NCBI GenBank assembly: GCA_964616405.1
Contig: CAZTRE010000007.1
Location: 1-44,903 of the forward strand
Direction: 5' to 3'
Length of the DNA: 44,903 nt
From: JAEDES01 sp964616405
Lineage (GTDB): Bacteria > Bacillota_I > Bacilli_A > RF39 > UBA660
The position numbers were made by a program, and so were the translations under genes. Positions within the stretch are counted from its first letter, which is position 1. Every line of letters starts with the position of its first letter. This document shows, piece by piece, positions 33,013-44,200 of the stretch. Below the pieces are notes generated by a model. The model was given only the letters and a program-made list of their open reading frames with translations. It made no database searches and was not told the origin of the DNA.

Positions 33013-35337
33013 ATGAAAAAGGTTTTATTTACCGCAACAGTAGACTCTCACATTCTTGCCTTTCATATTCCTTTTTTAAAATTATTTAAAGAAAAAGGTT
33101 ATGAGGTCCATGTTGCGACTAATGGTGATGAAGAAATACCATATTGTGATAAAAAAATAAAAATTTCTTTTGAAAGAAGTCCATTTAAATTAAATAATTT
33201 AAAGGCTATAAAAGAGTTAAAAAAAGTAATTGATGAAGAAAATTATGACATTATTCATACTCATACACCAATGGGAAGTGTTGTCACAAGACTTGCTGCA
33301 AAAGAAGCTAGAAGAAGAGGTACAAGAGTTATATATACTGCTCATGGTTTTCATTTCTTTAAAGGAGCGCCATTTCTTAATTGGGCCCTTTTCTACCCAG
33401 TAGAAAAGTATCTGTCTAAATATACAGATACTTTAATCCTTATCAATAAAGAAGATTATGAGTTGGCTAAGAAGAGATTCAAAAAATGTAAAGATATTGA
33501 GTATGTTCCAGGAGTAGGGATAGATGAAGAAAAATTCAACTTCAAAATGACTAAAAAAGAAAAGTCTGATCTTAGAAAATCCCTAGGTTTAACAGATAAA
33601 GACTTTGTTATGATATATCCTGCGGAATTATCAAGTCGTAAAAGACAAATATGGTTAATTAAGACATTAAAGGAAGTACTTAAAGAACACAATGATATTC
33701 ATTTATTATTACCTGGAAGAGATAGTTTGAATAGAAAATGTCAAAAGCTAGTTAAAAAACTAAATTTAGAAGAACAGATTCATTTCATAGGTTTTAGAAA
33801 AGATATTCCAGAGTTATTAAAAATATCAGACTTAGCAGTTTCATCTGCAAGACAAGAAGGATTGCCAGTAAATATAATGGAAGCAATGTATGTAGGTTTA
33901 CCTATTGTAGCATCTAATTGTAGAGGCAATAGAGACCTAGTTCAAGATAATATCAATGGTTATTTAATTAATTTGAATGATCAAGATAAATTTGAACAAT
34001 GTATAAGAACAATTTATCAAGCAAAAAAAAGTGACATCTATTTTGGTAAAAAAAGTAAAAATATTATTAAAGACTATGTATTAGATAAGCTTTTGATTAT
34101 GATGAATGAAATATATTTTAATAAGATGAAAACACTTGCGATTATTACTTCAGGATTTTTACCAGTACCGGCCTCTAAAGGCGGTGCAGCAGAAAATCTA
34201 GTTGATACATTAATTAAACAAAATGAAGTTTTTCAACGAATGAAATTTGTTATCTTCTCTGTTTATGATGATATGGCAGAAAACATGAGCAAAAATTTTA
34301 TATATTCTGATTTTGTATTTATAAAAATCTCCTGGCTATCACACTTCATAGATGAATTTAATTATTTTATTATAGATAAAATAATTAAAAATAAAAATAG
34401 TAGAAAATTTAGATATGTATTACAACGATTTGAATTTTTTTATAAATGCAGCAAATATTTAAAAAATAATAACTATGACAAAGTATTACTTGAAAATCAC
34501 TCAATTATGTATTTAACATTAAAATTTAAAAAAAATTATAAGAGATACAAGGATAGATATTTTTATCATTGCCATAATGTTATTCCAAGCAAGTATGGAA
34601 TGGAAGAAATAATTTCAAATACAAAAAAAGTAATTAGTGTTAGTGATTTTAGAAATAAATACATTAGTGATTTTTTTGGAATAGATTCTAAAAAATGTTC
34701 TGTTGTCTTAAATTGTTGTAGCAATGATGTGTTAAAAGAAACTACTAAAAAGGAACAAAATGAATTAAAGGAAAGATATAATTTAAATAAAGATAAAATT
34801 ATTTTATATGTAGGTAGAGTTGATAAAGATAAAGGAACGTTAGAATTAATTAAAGCATGTAATAAAATTAAACAAAATGATTTTAAATTATTGATTGTTG
34901 GAGCACCTATCTTTGATACTGGAATAACAACAGACTATGAGTCGATAGTAAAAAAAGAAATACAGAAAAATAATAATGTTGTAATGACCGGATATGTCAA
35001 GCATAATGAATTATATAAATATTATTCAATTGCAGATGTTGTTGTTATCCCTTCACAAATAGACGACTCAGCACCTCTTGTTTTGATTGAAAGCATCTCC
35101 AATGGCAAGCCTGTTATTGCATCAAATTGTGGCGGTATTCCTGAATATGTAGATGATGAGTGTGCAAGATTAGTAGATTGGGGAGAAACGTATATTGAGG
35201 ATCTGTCAAAAGCTATAAGTGAAGTCCTATATAACGAAAATTTAAAGGAAAAAATGGGAAAAGCAAGCAAAGAGAGAGCTAAGTTATATAGTGAAGAACG
35301 ATATTATAATGAATTTATTAAAAATATTGTTGAATAG
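33013..35337 (+). CDS. Fused double glycosyltransferase (two GT4-type enzymes)
   Basis: 774 aa from ATG 33013 (GGGGGAG upstream). Residues 1-371 form a complete GT4-like enzyme (KVLFTATVDSHILAF, HTHTPMGSV, YTAHGFHFF, SARQEGLPVNIMEAM, IVASNCRGNRDLV). From M372 a second complete enzyme begins (KTLAIITSGFLPVPASKGGAAENL region), with ILYVGRVDKDKG, VIPSQIDDSAPLVLIES and IASNCGGIPEYV. No linker separates them, and no ribosome site precedes ATG 34126, so it reads as a stop-loss fusion of two adjacent genes. The two would add successive sugars to the lipid-linked unit. A sequencing error that removed a stop cannot be excluded. Confidence 0.88.
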   Translation: MKKVLFTATVDSHILAFHIPFLKLFKEKGYEVHVATNGDEEIPYCDKKIKISFERSPFKLNNLKAIKELKKVIDEENYDIIHTHTPMGSVVTRLAAKEARRRGTRVIYTAHGFHFFKGAPFLNWALFYPVEKYLSKYTDTLILINKEDYELAKKRFKKCKDIEYVPGVGIDEEKFNFKMTKKEKSDLRKSLGLTDKDFVMIYPAELSSRKRQIWLIKTLKEVLKEHNDIHLLLPGRDSLNRKCQKLVKKLNLEEQIHFIGFRKDIPELLKISDLAVSSARQEGLPVNIMEAMYVGLPIVASNCRGNRDLVQDNINGYLINLNDQDKFEQCIRTIYQAKKSDIYFGKKSKNIIKDYVLDKLLIMMNEIYFNKMKTLAIITSGFLPVPASKGGAAENLVDTLIKQNEVFQRMKFVIFSVYDDMAENMSKNFIYSDFVFIKISWLSHFIDEFNYFIIDKIIKNKNSRKFRYVLQRFEFFYKCSKYLKNNNYDKVLLENHSIMYLTLKFKKNYKRYKDRYFYHCHNVIPSKYGMEEIISNTKKVISVSDFRNKYISDFFGIDSKKCSVVLNCCSNDVLKETTKKEQNELKERYNLNKDKIILYVGRVDKDKGTLELIKACNKIKQNDFKLLIVGAPIFDTGITTDYESIVKKEIQKNNNVVMTGYVKHNELYKYYSIADVVVIPSQIDDSAPLVLIESISNGKPVIASNCGGIPEYVDDECARLVDWGETYIEDLSKAISEVLYNENLKEKMGKASKERAKLYSEERYYNEFIKNIVE

Positions 35338-35349
35338 AAGGTGATTTTC

Positions 35350-36453
35350 ATGAGAAAAGGGAAAATTAAAATAGAACCTTGTCTATTTTACCTTTCATAT
35401 TTTATATTTTCCTTATATGCCTATGTTGGATCAATTGAATCTTTCAATGCACCTTTAAAGTATTTGACGAATATTTCAATGGCTATCATAATTTTAGAGT
35501 TTATTATACAATTAAAAAAATATAAATATAAAGAGCTTTTTATAATCATATTTTTGTTAATTTTATCTTTTATTTATGTTATTTATTCTAACAACTATTT
35601 AATGCTAAAATTTGTATTAATAGTTATTGCAGCCAAAAATATTAGTGCTAATAAATTAATATCATATGACGCAAAACTCAGAGTATTTCTTTTAATCGTA
35701 ATGTGTATACTATTTGCCACAGGTATTTCAAGTGATAATATATCTTATTTTGATGGCAAAATTAGGCATAGTATGGGGTTTACAAATCCCAATGTATTTG
35801 GTTATCATATATTAATATTGTGTATAGAGTTAATATATTTAAATAGAAGCAAATTAAATATCTTTAAAATAATTTTGTTTTCATTGCTTTCGTTTTGTTC
35901 TTATCTTTATTCAGGTAGTAGAACAGCTATGTTACTTTATGTTGTGCTATTAGCCCTTTTTCTTATGTACAAACATAAAAAAAATATATATGAAAAAAAA
36001 ATGGTGAAAAAAATTATTATATATAGCCCAATAATTACTTCAATTTTAATTTATGTTATGTTTTCTTTATATAAGAAAAATTATCCAATTGGTATAGAAT
36101 TTGATAAATTATTATCCGGAAGATTATTTAATATTGACTTTTTTTCTTCGAGATTTCCAGTGAATTTTTTTGGTAGCGATATTGCTATTGCCCATAAGTC
36201 ATGCGATACAGCAAATGTATATATGCTATACGCCTTTGGACTTTCCGGATTTTTACTATACAATTTAGGAATTAAAAAATTGTTTGACAAGCTGTATGCA
36301 TTAAAACAATATCCTTTAATAATCATAATGTTTGTATTCGTAATTTATGGTATTAGTGAAAAATTATGGCTTTTCGCAGATTGTAATTTATTATTAGTAA
36401 TAATTTTTAAATATCTGTTCTTTGATGAAAAAGGATGTGAAACAAATGAGTGA
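35350..36453 (+). CDS. Wzy-like polysaccharide polymerase
   Basis: 367 aa integral membrane protein. ATG 35350 follows GAAGGTGAT; an in-frame GTG at 35341 is inside that site. About ten or more hydrophobic helices, a large outside loop with GSRTAMLLYVVLLALF before it and FGSDIAIAHKSCDTANVYM within it, typical of Wzy/O-antigen ligase proteins, which are weakly conserved. Role inferred from topology and from being the only polymerase candidate in the operon. Overlaps the next start by 8 bases. Confidence 0.8.
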   Translation: MRKGKIKIEPCLFYLSYFIFSLYAYVGSIESFNAPLKYLTNISMAIIILEFIIQLKKYKYKELFIIIFLLILSFIYVIYSNNYLMLKFVLIVIAAKNISANKLISYDAKLRVFLLIVMCILFATGISSDNISYFDGKIRHSMGFTNPNVFGYHILILCIELIYLNRSKLNIFKIILFSLLSFCSYLYSGSRTAMLLYVVLLALFLMYKHKKNIYEKKMVKKIIIYSPIITSILIYVMFSLYKKNYPIGIEFDKLLSGRLFNIDFFSSRFPVNFFGSDIAIAHKSCDTANVYMLYAFGLSGFLLYNLGIKKLFDKLYALKQYPLIIIMFVFVIYGISEKLWLFADCNLLLVIIFKYLFFDEKGCETNE

Positions 36454-37429
36454 TTATTTGATAAGTATCATCGTTCCTGTTTATAATGTTGAAAATCAGA
36501 TAGAGCGATGTATTAAATCTTTACTATCTCAAACTTATAAGAATATTGAGATTATTTTGATTGATGATGGTTCGACTGATAATTCTTATAATATATGCAG
36601 CAAGTATGCAGATATTGATAAACGTATAAAACTTATTCATCAAGAAAATTCGGGAGTTAGTAAAGCAAGAAATACAGGAATAGAAATTTGCAAGGGTGAT
36701 TACATAGGATTTGTTGATTCAGACGATTATATTGAGCCAACAATGTATAATACTTTACTAAAAAAAATGCTATTAACAAACAGTAAATTAGGCATTTGCA
36801 ATTATTATTATGAAACGCCCAGTGCCAAGAAAATAAAAAACTATCATCATTGTGATGAGACTTTTAGCAGTCAATTTTTACCAAAATATATGATTACTTT
36901 TTTTTCTATTAATGGATATTTATGTAACAAGTTATATAAACGGGATTTAATTATTAAAAATGATAAAAAAGTGTTACTACCATCCGAAATCAAAATACTT
37001 GAGGATAATATGTATAATTATGAAATATATAATTTAAATGAAGAATTTAACTGCGTATATACCGATGAAGTGTTGTATCATTATGTTCAATATAAAAATA
37101 GTGCTTTTAATAAAAAGTATAATTTAGATAAATTACAATATTTTGTAGTAAGAAATAGACAAATTGAAATATTGGAAAATAAAGGATTGAATGCCGATTT
37201 TCTCAAAGCTGATTACATTTTTAATTTTACAAAAGATCAATTCAAAATTAAATATTTAAAGCTTGAACTTAACTCTGATTATCAAGAGTTAGAGAAAAAA
37301 AATAATGAATATCTAAACACAATAAAAATTGAAAACCTAGAAAAGAGGATGAAATTAAAGCATATCATATGTAAACGTTTTCCATTTTTACTTTATTTAA
37401 TTATTATCATAAAGAAAGAAAATTTATAA
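36446..37429 (+). CDS. Family 2 glycosyltransferase
   Basis: 327 aa. ATG 36446 gives a standard GT2 start, SDYLISIIVPVYNVENQIE; AAAGGATGTGA precedes it. GT-A fold motifs: LIDDGSTDNS, SGVSKARNTGI and the metal-binding GFVDSDDYIEP. C-terminal half is poorly conserved and ends basic. Cytoplasmic, acts on the lipid-linked repeat unit; donor and acceptor unknown. Overlaps the polymerase gene by 8 bases. Confidence 0.9.
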   Translation: MSDYLISIIVPVYNVENQIERCIKSLLSQTYKNIEIILIDDGSTDNSYNICSKYADIDKRIKLIHQENSGVSKARNTGIEICKGDYIGFVDSDDYIEPTMYNTLLKKMLLTNSKLGICNYYYETPSAKKIKNYHHCDETFSSQFLPKYMITFFSINGYLCNKLYKRDLIIKNDKKVLLPSEIKILEDNMYNYEIYNLNEEFNCVYTDEVLYHYVQYKNSAFNKKYNLDKLQYFVVRNRQIEILENKGLNADFLKADYIFNFTKDQFKIKYLKLELNSDYQELEKKNNEYLNTIKIENLEKRMKLKHIICKRFPFLLYLIIIIKKENL

Positions 37430-37442
37430 AGGAGAAACAAAA

Positions 37443-38429
37443 ATGAAAAAAAATTCATTACTTTCAATCATTATCCCGATTTATAACGGAGAAAAATACT
37501 TAGAAGATTGTCTTGAAAGTATTCTTAAAGCAAAAAGTGATAATTTTGAAGTTATTATAATAAATGATGGTTCTACAGACAAATCATATGATATCTGTGA
37601 AAGATTTTCTAAAAAAGATTCAAGAGTCAAAGTGATCACTCAAGAAAACGCTGGCGTGAGTATAGCAAGAAATAATGGTATAAAGCATTCAAAATCTGAT
37701 TATATAATGTTTGTTGATTCGGATGATATTTTATGTGTGGATTGGGAATCAATATTAAAAGAACTTGAAGGGGATGATTTTTACTTTTTTTCTACCAAAC
37801 TTAATCCAGCAGCATCGAAGAAAGATTTACTTCTCTATATTGTTGGAAATAATACAGAAAAAATATGTTTTGCAGCACCATTTTCTAAGATTTTTAAAAG
37901 AGAATTCTTGATTGAGAACAAAATTTTATTTGATTATCGATTGATAAATGGTGAAGATATGCTTTTTAATATAAACTGTGTTATTAAGTGTAAAAACTAT
38001 AAAATAATAAAAAAATCGTTCTATAATTATAGAAATTTTATTGGTAGTGCAACCAAAAGATTTGATAATAGAATATTTGAATCTGATTTAGCATTCCAAA
38101 ATTCGTTAAAAAGTGCACTATCCAATAGTTTTCTTGAAAAAAGAGACCAAGAGGAGATTTGCCTATATTGTTTACAAATGGCAATTTATGTTCTGAGTCA
38201 GAGAATTGCATATATTAACAATTTTCAAAATGCTAATGCATTATATTCCAAAATTTATGTAGAGCCATATTTAAGTGCTACTCAAGAAAAAATTGTAATC
38301 GATAAAAAATATCATTTGTTTTTATTTTTATATAAGAAAAGATTTATTCATATGCTCTATTTACTTTCAAAAACTAGGATGAAAATAAAATCAAATAAAA
38401 AGGTTGAATATTATTTTACAAACATTTAG
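37443..38429 (+). CDS. Family 2 glycosyltransferase
   Basis: 328 aa. Starts with LLSIIIPIYNGEKYLEDCLE; IINDGSTDKS, AGVSIARNNGI and FVDSDD are the GT2 motifs. A further NGEDMLFN segment is common in the C-terminal part of capsule GT2 enzymes. ATG 37443 follows AAAGGAGAAAC. Probably a paralogue of the gene before it, with the same general plan but clear sequence divergence. Confidence 0.9.
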   Translation: MKKNSLLSIIIPIYNGEKYLEDCLESILKAKSDNFEVIIINDGSTDKSYDICERFSKKDSRVKVITQENAGVSIARNNGIKHSKSDYIMFVDSDDILCVDWESILKELEGDDFYFFSTKLNPAASKKDLLLYIVGNNTEKICFAAPFSKIFKREFLIENKILFDYRLINGEDMLFNINCVIKCKNYKIIKKSFYNYRNFIGSATKRFDNRIFESDLAFQNSLKSALSNSFLEKRDQEEICLYCLQMAIYVLSQRIAYINNFQNANALYSKIYVEPYLSATQEKIVIDKKYHLFLFLYKKRFIHMLYLLSKTRMKIKSNKKVEYYFTNI

Positions 38430-38438
38430 GAGGCCTAT

Positions 38439-39569
38439 ATGAAACATAAAAAAATTGGTATTATAACATTTCATAATTCATATAATTGCGGTTCCATGTT
38501 GGAGTCCTTTGCTATTCAAGAAATCATTAGGAAGTTCGGTGGCAATCCAGAAATAATCAATTTTTCAAATGAGGGGCAACAAAAACTATATGGGGTGCTA
38601 TTTGAAAATAGTTCCGTAAAAAACATTATAAAAAATATACTGTTGTTGCCGGCTAGAAAAAAAATCATTATCAATAATCAAAAATATGAAGAATTTAAAA
38701 ATAATAATTTTAATTTATCCGATAATTATAGTGATATAACTGAATTAAATGATAAAAAATATTCTGTTGTAGTTGCGGGAAGTGACCAAATTTGGAATAT
38801 TACAATTGCTGATGGGGACGATGCTTATTTTTTACCATGGGTTAAGAAAGCAAAAAAAATAGCTTACGCCCCAAGTTTTGGAGCAAAAAATATACTTGAA
38901 AATACAAACAATATAGAGAAATACAAAAAAATGATCAACGATTTTGACGCTTTGTCCATAAGAGAAAATAATGGTAAAAAATGGATTAAAGATTTATGCG
39001 ATAAAGATGTTGATGTTTTATTAGACCCAACTCTTTTACTTGAAAAAAAAGACTATGAAAAGCTTGAAGATAGTAGTATTAAAATAGATAGTAAATATAT
39101 TTTCTTTTATTCACCATCCTTTGATAGAAATATATGTAAATATGTAAAGAAGATAGCCGATAAATATAACTTGAAAGTTATTACATGGAGTACTAAGTCT
39201 TACTATATAAAGATGATTAAATCATTTGGCTTTATTTTACCAGAATATGAAAGCCCATCTGTTTATTTAACATTAATTAAAAATGCAGAGCTAGTTATCA
39301 CAACTTCATATCATGGAACTATTTTTTCAACGATTTATAGGAAAAAATTTATTGTTGTAAAAAATGGTGGAATGTATGGAAATGATGATAGAGTTAAAAC
39401 TCTTTTAGCACAACTTAATATGGAAAAACAGTTAATTCCATATACATTTGATAATAACTATAATTATTTAGGTGAAGTTGATTACTCCCAGTATGATAAA
39501 AAATTACCTAAACTAAAGAAAAAATCACTTGATTTTATAAAAGAAAATATCTTTGATAATAAAAAGTAG
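38439..39569 (+). CDS. Polysaccharide pyruvyl transferase family protein (CsaB-like)
   Basis: 376 aa. N-terminal IGIITFHNSYNCGSMLESFAIQE, VVAGSDQIWN, LDPTLLL, TTSYHGTIFSTIYRK (SxHG-type motif) are diagnostic of the pyruvyl transferase family, which moves a ketal pyruvate from PEP onto a sugar. Implies that the polymer is acidic, pyruvylated. ATG 38439 follows AGGAGGCC. Directly between GT2 genes and the flippase. Confidence 0.88.
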   Translation: MKHKKIGIITFHNSYNCGSMLESFAIQEIIRKFGGNPEIINFSNEGQQKLYGVLFENSSVKNIIKNILLLPARKKIIINNQKYEEFKNNNFNLSDNYSDITELNDKKYSVVVAGSDQIWNITIADGDDAYFLPWVKKAKKIAYAPSFGAKNILENTNNIEKYKKMINDFDALSIRENNGKKWIKDLCDKDVDVLLDPTLLLEKKDYEKLEDSSIKIDSKYIFFYSPSFDRNICKYVKKIADKYNLKVITWSTKSYYIKMIKSFGFILPEYESPSVYLTLIKNAELVITTSYHGTIFSTIYRKKFIVVKNGGMYGNDDRVKTLLAQLNMEKQLIPYTFDNNYNYLGEVDYSQYDKKLPKLKKKSLDFIKENIFDNKK

Positions 39570-39578
39570 GTGTTTACT

Positions 39579-40976
39579 ATGAAAAGTACTAATAAAAATT
39601 TCTTATACAATTTAATTTATCAGATATTTATTTTTATTATTCCGTTAATCACGATACCATATATTTCAAGAGTGCTAGGTGTTGATAATGTTGGAATATA
39701 TTCTTACACATACTCAATAGTTAATTATTTTATGCTAGCTTCGATGTTAGGAATTAATAACTATGGATCTAGGGAAATAGCTAAAAGTTCTTATGATAAA
39801 GAAAAAAAATCAAAGACCTTTTTTTCGATTTACTATTTGCAGTTATTTTGTACAATATTAATGTGCGCTTTATTTATTATCTTTTACTATCTATATGACT
39901 ATAAATATAATGTCGTATTATTAATTCAGATGCTATATTTATTTTCTTGTGCTTTTGATATTAACTGGTATTTCTTTGGCGTTGAAAAATTTAAAATTAC
40001 CATTTCAAGAAATATTATTATTAAGCTATTGTCACTTGTTTTTATATTTGCATTTGTTAAGACCAAGAATGATTTATGGATTTATACTCTAATATTATCC
40101 TGTTCAACATTAATTAGTCAGGTATATTTATGGCTTTTTATGAAAAAAGAAGTTAATTTGACACAGGTGACATTAAAAGAGATTTTTTCGCATCTACCAA
40201 AATGTTTAACACTATTTATTCCGGTTTTAGCGTATAGTATATATAGAGTAATGGATAAGACAATGCTTGGTTCTATTTCTAATACTATTCAGCTTGGAAA
40301 TTATGAAAGTGCTGAAAAAATTATAAATATTCCATTGAGTATAATAACTGCATTAGGAACCGTTATGCTTCCACATATGTCTAAAGCCAAAGAAAATGAA
40401 TTTAATGAAAAAATTAAAAATACATTTAAACTATGTTTCTTTATATTATTTCCTATCTTTGTTGGGCTATTTATTGTAGCAGATGACTTTTCGACAGTTT
40501 TCTTTGGTAAGGAGTTTATTTATACTTCTAATATAATTAGAATTTTATTAGTTACAATTTTGTTCTCTGGTATTACTAATGTTGTTAGGAACAATTATTT
40601 GATTCCAAAGGCAAAAGATTCTATTTATGTTAAATCAACAATATATGGTGCAATAGTAAATTTTATTTTAAATTTGATTTTTATTAGCAAGTTTGGTGCC
40701 TATGGGGCTTGTATTGGTACAATATGTGCCGAATTTACAGTTATGTTCTATCAGGTTTTTAGAACAAGGAATACAATTGATTACATCGGATGTTTTAAAC
40801 AAATCTTTCCATTTTTAATTAAGGCATTGATTATGGGTGTATTGATATTTATTGTAGGACTTTTTATTTGTAATTCATTAGTCAAGTTAATAGTCCAGAT
40901 ATCTCTTGCTGTAGTAGTATACTTTAGCTTAAATAGAAAATATATTTTTTGTGATTTTTTTGGTAAAAAAATTTAA
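39579..40976 (+). CDS. Wzx-type flippase (MOP superfamily polysaccharide exporter)
   Basis: 465 aa, about 12-14 membrane helices. ATG 39579 follows AAGTAGGTG; the in-frame GTG 39570 lies within that site. The N-terminus NKNFLYNLIYQIFIFIIPLI then YISRVLGVDNVGIYSYTYSI is classic for Wzx/RfbX proteins, which flip the lipid-linked repeat to the outside. With the Wzy-like protein and the kinase trio it completes a Wzx/Wzy pathway. Last gene of the operon. Confidence 0.93.
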   Translation: MKSTNKNFLYNLIYQIFIFIIPLITIPYISRVLGVDNVGIYSYTYSIVNYFMLASMLGINNYGSREIAKSSYDKEKKSKTFFSIYYLQLFCTILMCALFIIFYYLYDYKYNVVLLIQMLYLFSCAFDINWYFFGVEKFKITISRNIIIKLLSLVFIFAFVKTKNDLWIYTLILSCSTLISQVYLWLFMKKEVNLTQVTLKEIFSHLPKCLTLFIPVLAYSIYRVMDKTMLGSISNTIQLGNYESAEKIINIPLSIITALGTVMLPHMSKAKENEFNEKIKNTFKLCFFILFPIFVGLFIVADDFSTVFFGKEFIYTSNIIRILLVTILFSGITNVVRNNYLIPKAKDSIYVKSTIYGAIVNFILNLIFISKFGAYGACIGTICAEFTVMFYQVFRTRNTIDYIGCFKQIFPFLIKALIMGVLIFIVGLFICNSLVKLIVQISLAVVVYFSLNRKYIFCDFFGKKI

Positions 40977-41102
40977 AAATCCACCATCTTAAATATATGG
41001 GTAAAAGAAAGAATTATTACTAATGCTATGAATTTAATAATTAAAAAACAAACAGACGAAATAAAAGAAAAAGCCATAAAAGATATGTTTAATATAGGAT
41101 AA
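40977..41102 (+). pseudogene. Possible gene-end remnant after the flippase
   Basis: After the flippase stop, the same frame stays open for 41 codons (ILNIWVKERIITNAMNL, then KKQTDEIKEKAIKDMFNIG) and ends at TAA, just at the following terminator. It has no start or ribosome site. It may be the C-terminal end of a lost gene or chance; the source is not recognised. Confidence 0.3.
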
Positions 41103-41136
41103 TAACGAAAGCAAAAAGTAGCTTTTGTTATTTTTT
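41101..41136 (+). terminator. Rho-independent terminator of the polysaccharide operon
   Basis: 12-bp stem AATAACGAAAGC / GCTTTTGTTATT (41101-41112 with 41121-41132), one G-T pair, loop AAAAAGTA, T tail. Confidence 0.9.
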
Positions 41137-41177
41137 ATATTTTGTATTAGTAAAATATTAAAATTATATAAAAATAG

Positions 41178-41206
41178 TTGACTAAGTAGATTACAAATAT
41201 TATTAT
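41178..41206 (+). promoter_or_regulatory. Promoter of the P-loop NTPase gene
   Basis: TTGACT at 41178-41183 and TATTAT at 41201-41206, spacer 17 bp, followed by GAGGAGAT and the start codon. Confidence 0.65.
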
Positions 41207-41230
41207 AGATAATTAAATAGAGGAGATAAT

Positions 41231-44200
41231 ATGAAAAAAGCCCTAAAAAAAGCACTTCACTTTATAAAAGCTAAATGTAAAAACGCAAAGGAAAAATATG
41301 AAATAAAACATATTAAAAAGAATACTATTTTACCAATGGCACCAATTATTATTAATGGAGAACATATAAATGAATATTTAAAAAGAATCCATGCTGCTAT
41401 TAAAAATAAAGAATTAAATAATATTTCTATTACAGGTAATTATGGTACTGGTAAAAGTTCTTTAATCAAAACATACCTAAAGAAACTAGGCTATAGGAAA
41501 ACTCAATATGTAAAAATAAATATTGCTTCATACTTTGAAGCAGAAGAAACATTAAATCAAACAAAAGATAAAAATCAAAATGAAGACCAAACTCAAAATG
41601 ATTCAAAGTTTGATTCTAAAGAATCAGGAAACAACAAAAGACTAGAAAGAAGCGAGATTGAATTAGTAAACAATATTGAGATTGCTATTCTAAGACAATT
41701 GTTATTTAGAAATACTAATGAAGAGATGCCAGATAGTAATATTAAAAGGGTTACACAAAAGCAAAGGAAACAATTTAATGTATTTACAATTGGTTATCTA
41801 GTATATTTTTGTTTTATAAAACTATTTATTAATTATTATGAGAATAATACAACAATGTTAAAATTCTCAATGATTGATTATTTGACCAAATATAATAGTA
41901 TAACCATTGATATTATTTCTAAAATAATTGTAATAATATTGGTAGTATTTTTATTTATTTCGTTCATTAATGTAATTAATCTGATAGTTAATGCAATATT
42001 TTATGGGATTAAATCAATAAGAATTAATTTCCATTCCAATGAATTGACTCTTGAACATGATGATGAATTGGCATTCAGTAAAAACTTAAGAGAAATAATT
42101 ATGTTTTTTACATATAATCACAAATGTAAATTGGTTGTTTTTGAAGATATAGATCGTTTTCCAAATGATGTAACGTTAAAATTAGTTGAGGAATTAAAAC
42201 AACTAAATCTAGAAATAAACAATTCAAATTCAGTATCACAAAATGTGACGTTTATATATTCATTTAAAGATAGTATATTTGATAAAATTGAAGATAAAAG
42301 TAAATTTTATGATTATAATATTTCTGTTATGCCAGTATCCAGTTATTATAATTCTGGAGAAAACTTAAATGATTTATTAACTCAATGTAAGGTAACCAAT
42401 TATCCGAGTGAAAATATTTTGGATATTTTATCTAATAAAATTACGGATATAAGAACATTAATTACAATAATCAACGATTATAATCTCTTTTGCGACGTTT
42501 TAAAAACAGATCAATATGACAAAGTATTTGGAATTTCTATCGTTAAAAATTTTTATTTTAAAGAATATGAAAATATACTGACACATGACAATTTTATAGA
42601 TGAAAAGTTTAAAAGTATAGATAATAAAAGAAAAGAAATAATAGAAAAAATTAAACAAAAAAATCAAAAATTAACTACAAAGAAAGAAAATATAGAATCA
42701 GAAATCACAAAAAGTATGAGAGAAACAAAACAATTATTTTGGCTTAATTGTATTTCTAGCGATTTGGATTATTATAGCTATGTACGTGATAGAAAAAGTG
42801 GAAATACATATAATTATAAATCTTTTATAAGTAATAACTTTGATATTGAACTTTTAAGAGAAAATAAATTAATAAAAAGCAATGGCGAAGAAATTAATTA
42901 TGATTATTTTGGAGGAAAGGACATCTTTCTAGAAAGACTAGAAGATACAAAAGAGAACAGAATTAAAAAAATTCAAAGTGAGATATTAGATAATAATATA
43001 AAAATAAATATGTTTGAAATAATGAATGATGCTGAAGTTTATAGAGAATATGTGCAGGGTGCTAAAGATTATGATTTGCTTGACGAATTAATAGCAAACT
43101 CATACATAGAGAGAGATTATGTTGATTATATAACGGCTCCATCATCATCAGGATTAACTGGAGCTGATAATAAATTTATTTTTGATGTAAAACATAAATC
43201 ATATAGTTTTGAGACGCCTATTTCACATCCAGAATTAGCAGTTAAACGATTAAAAAATAATTTTGATAGTCCATATATACTTAACTTGAATATGTTGGAG
43301 TATATAAAAGATAAAGAATATATAAAAATTGTGGCAAATCAATATAAACGACTTGATAGCGATAAAATTCAATTTTTAAAATTATTAAAAACAAAAAAGT
43401 TTCATTTGTTTAATGATTTTATCAAGACTATTTTAGATATGAAAATAGATTTATGGGATCAGGTTAACGACATTGCTGATAGCGAATATATAGAAATGAT
43501 TTTTGAGGCAATCATTTATACCGACAATGGTATTAGTTATGTAGATAACTATAAAAGCTTTATAAACTATGCAAATTTATATTTTAATAATAAAGAATCA
43601 GCTTATTTCTTTCCAACATTATTATCACCAACAGTTCAAAATAATATTATGAAATATCTAAAACATAAAATTAGAATCAATGATATATCAAACTTACCTG
43701 ACATTATTAAATCGTTCGTTTTGAATTCAGGTTCATATGAATTTAATAATACAAATATAAAAGCGCTTCTTGATTTTATTCCAGATAATTTAGACTCTGT
43801 GAGTGTAACAATGCTTCATAATGGTAAAATACATTTAAAAAATATAGAAGAAAATTTTCAAACATTTTTTGATGAATACTATAATGAAAATGATGTTAAA
43901 ATTAACAATATTGATATAATAAAAAATATCTTAAAACAAGATTTGACAATAACAGCTAAGAAAGAGATTTATAAAAGGGAAATATTTCAGCTTAAACTTG
44001 ATGATATTGAAGAAGAATTATATCCGTGGGCAATTAAGTTTAATCATATTATTCCTAGTTGGACATCCGTTTTTAAAGTAAAAGATAAAATAGAAGAACA
44101 TTCAGTATACCAATACATCTATAAAAATAAAGATATCCTATTTAATAAAAATTTATTAGAAAAAGAATATCGAGCTTTTGAGAATCAATTTGTTTTTATT

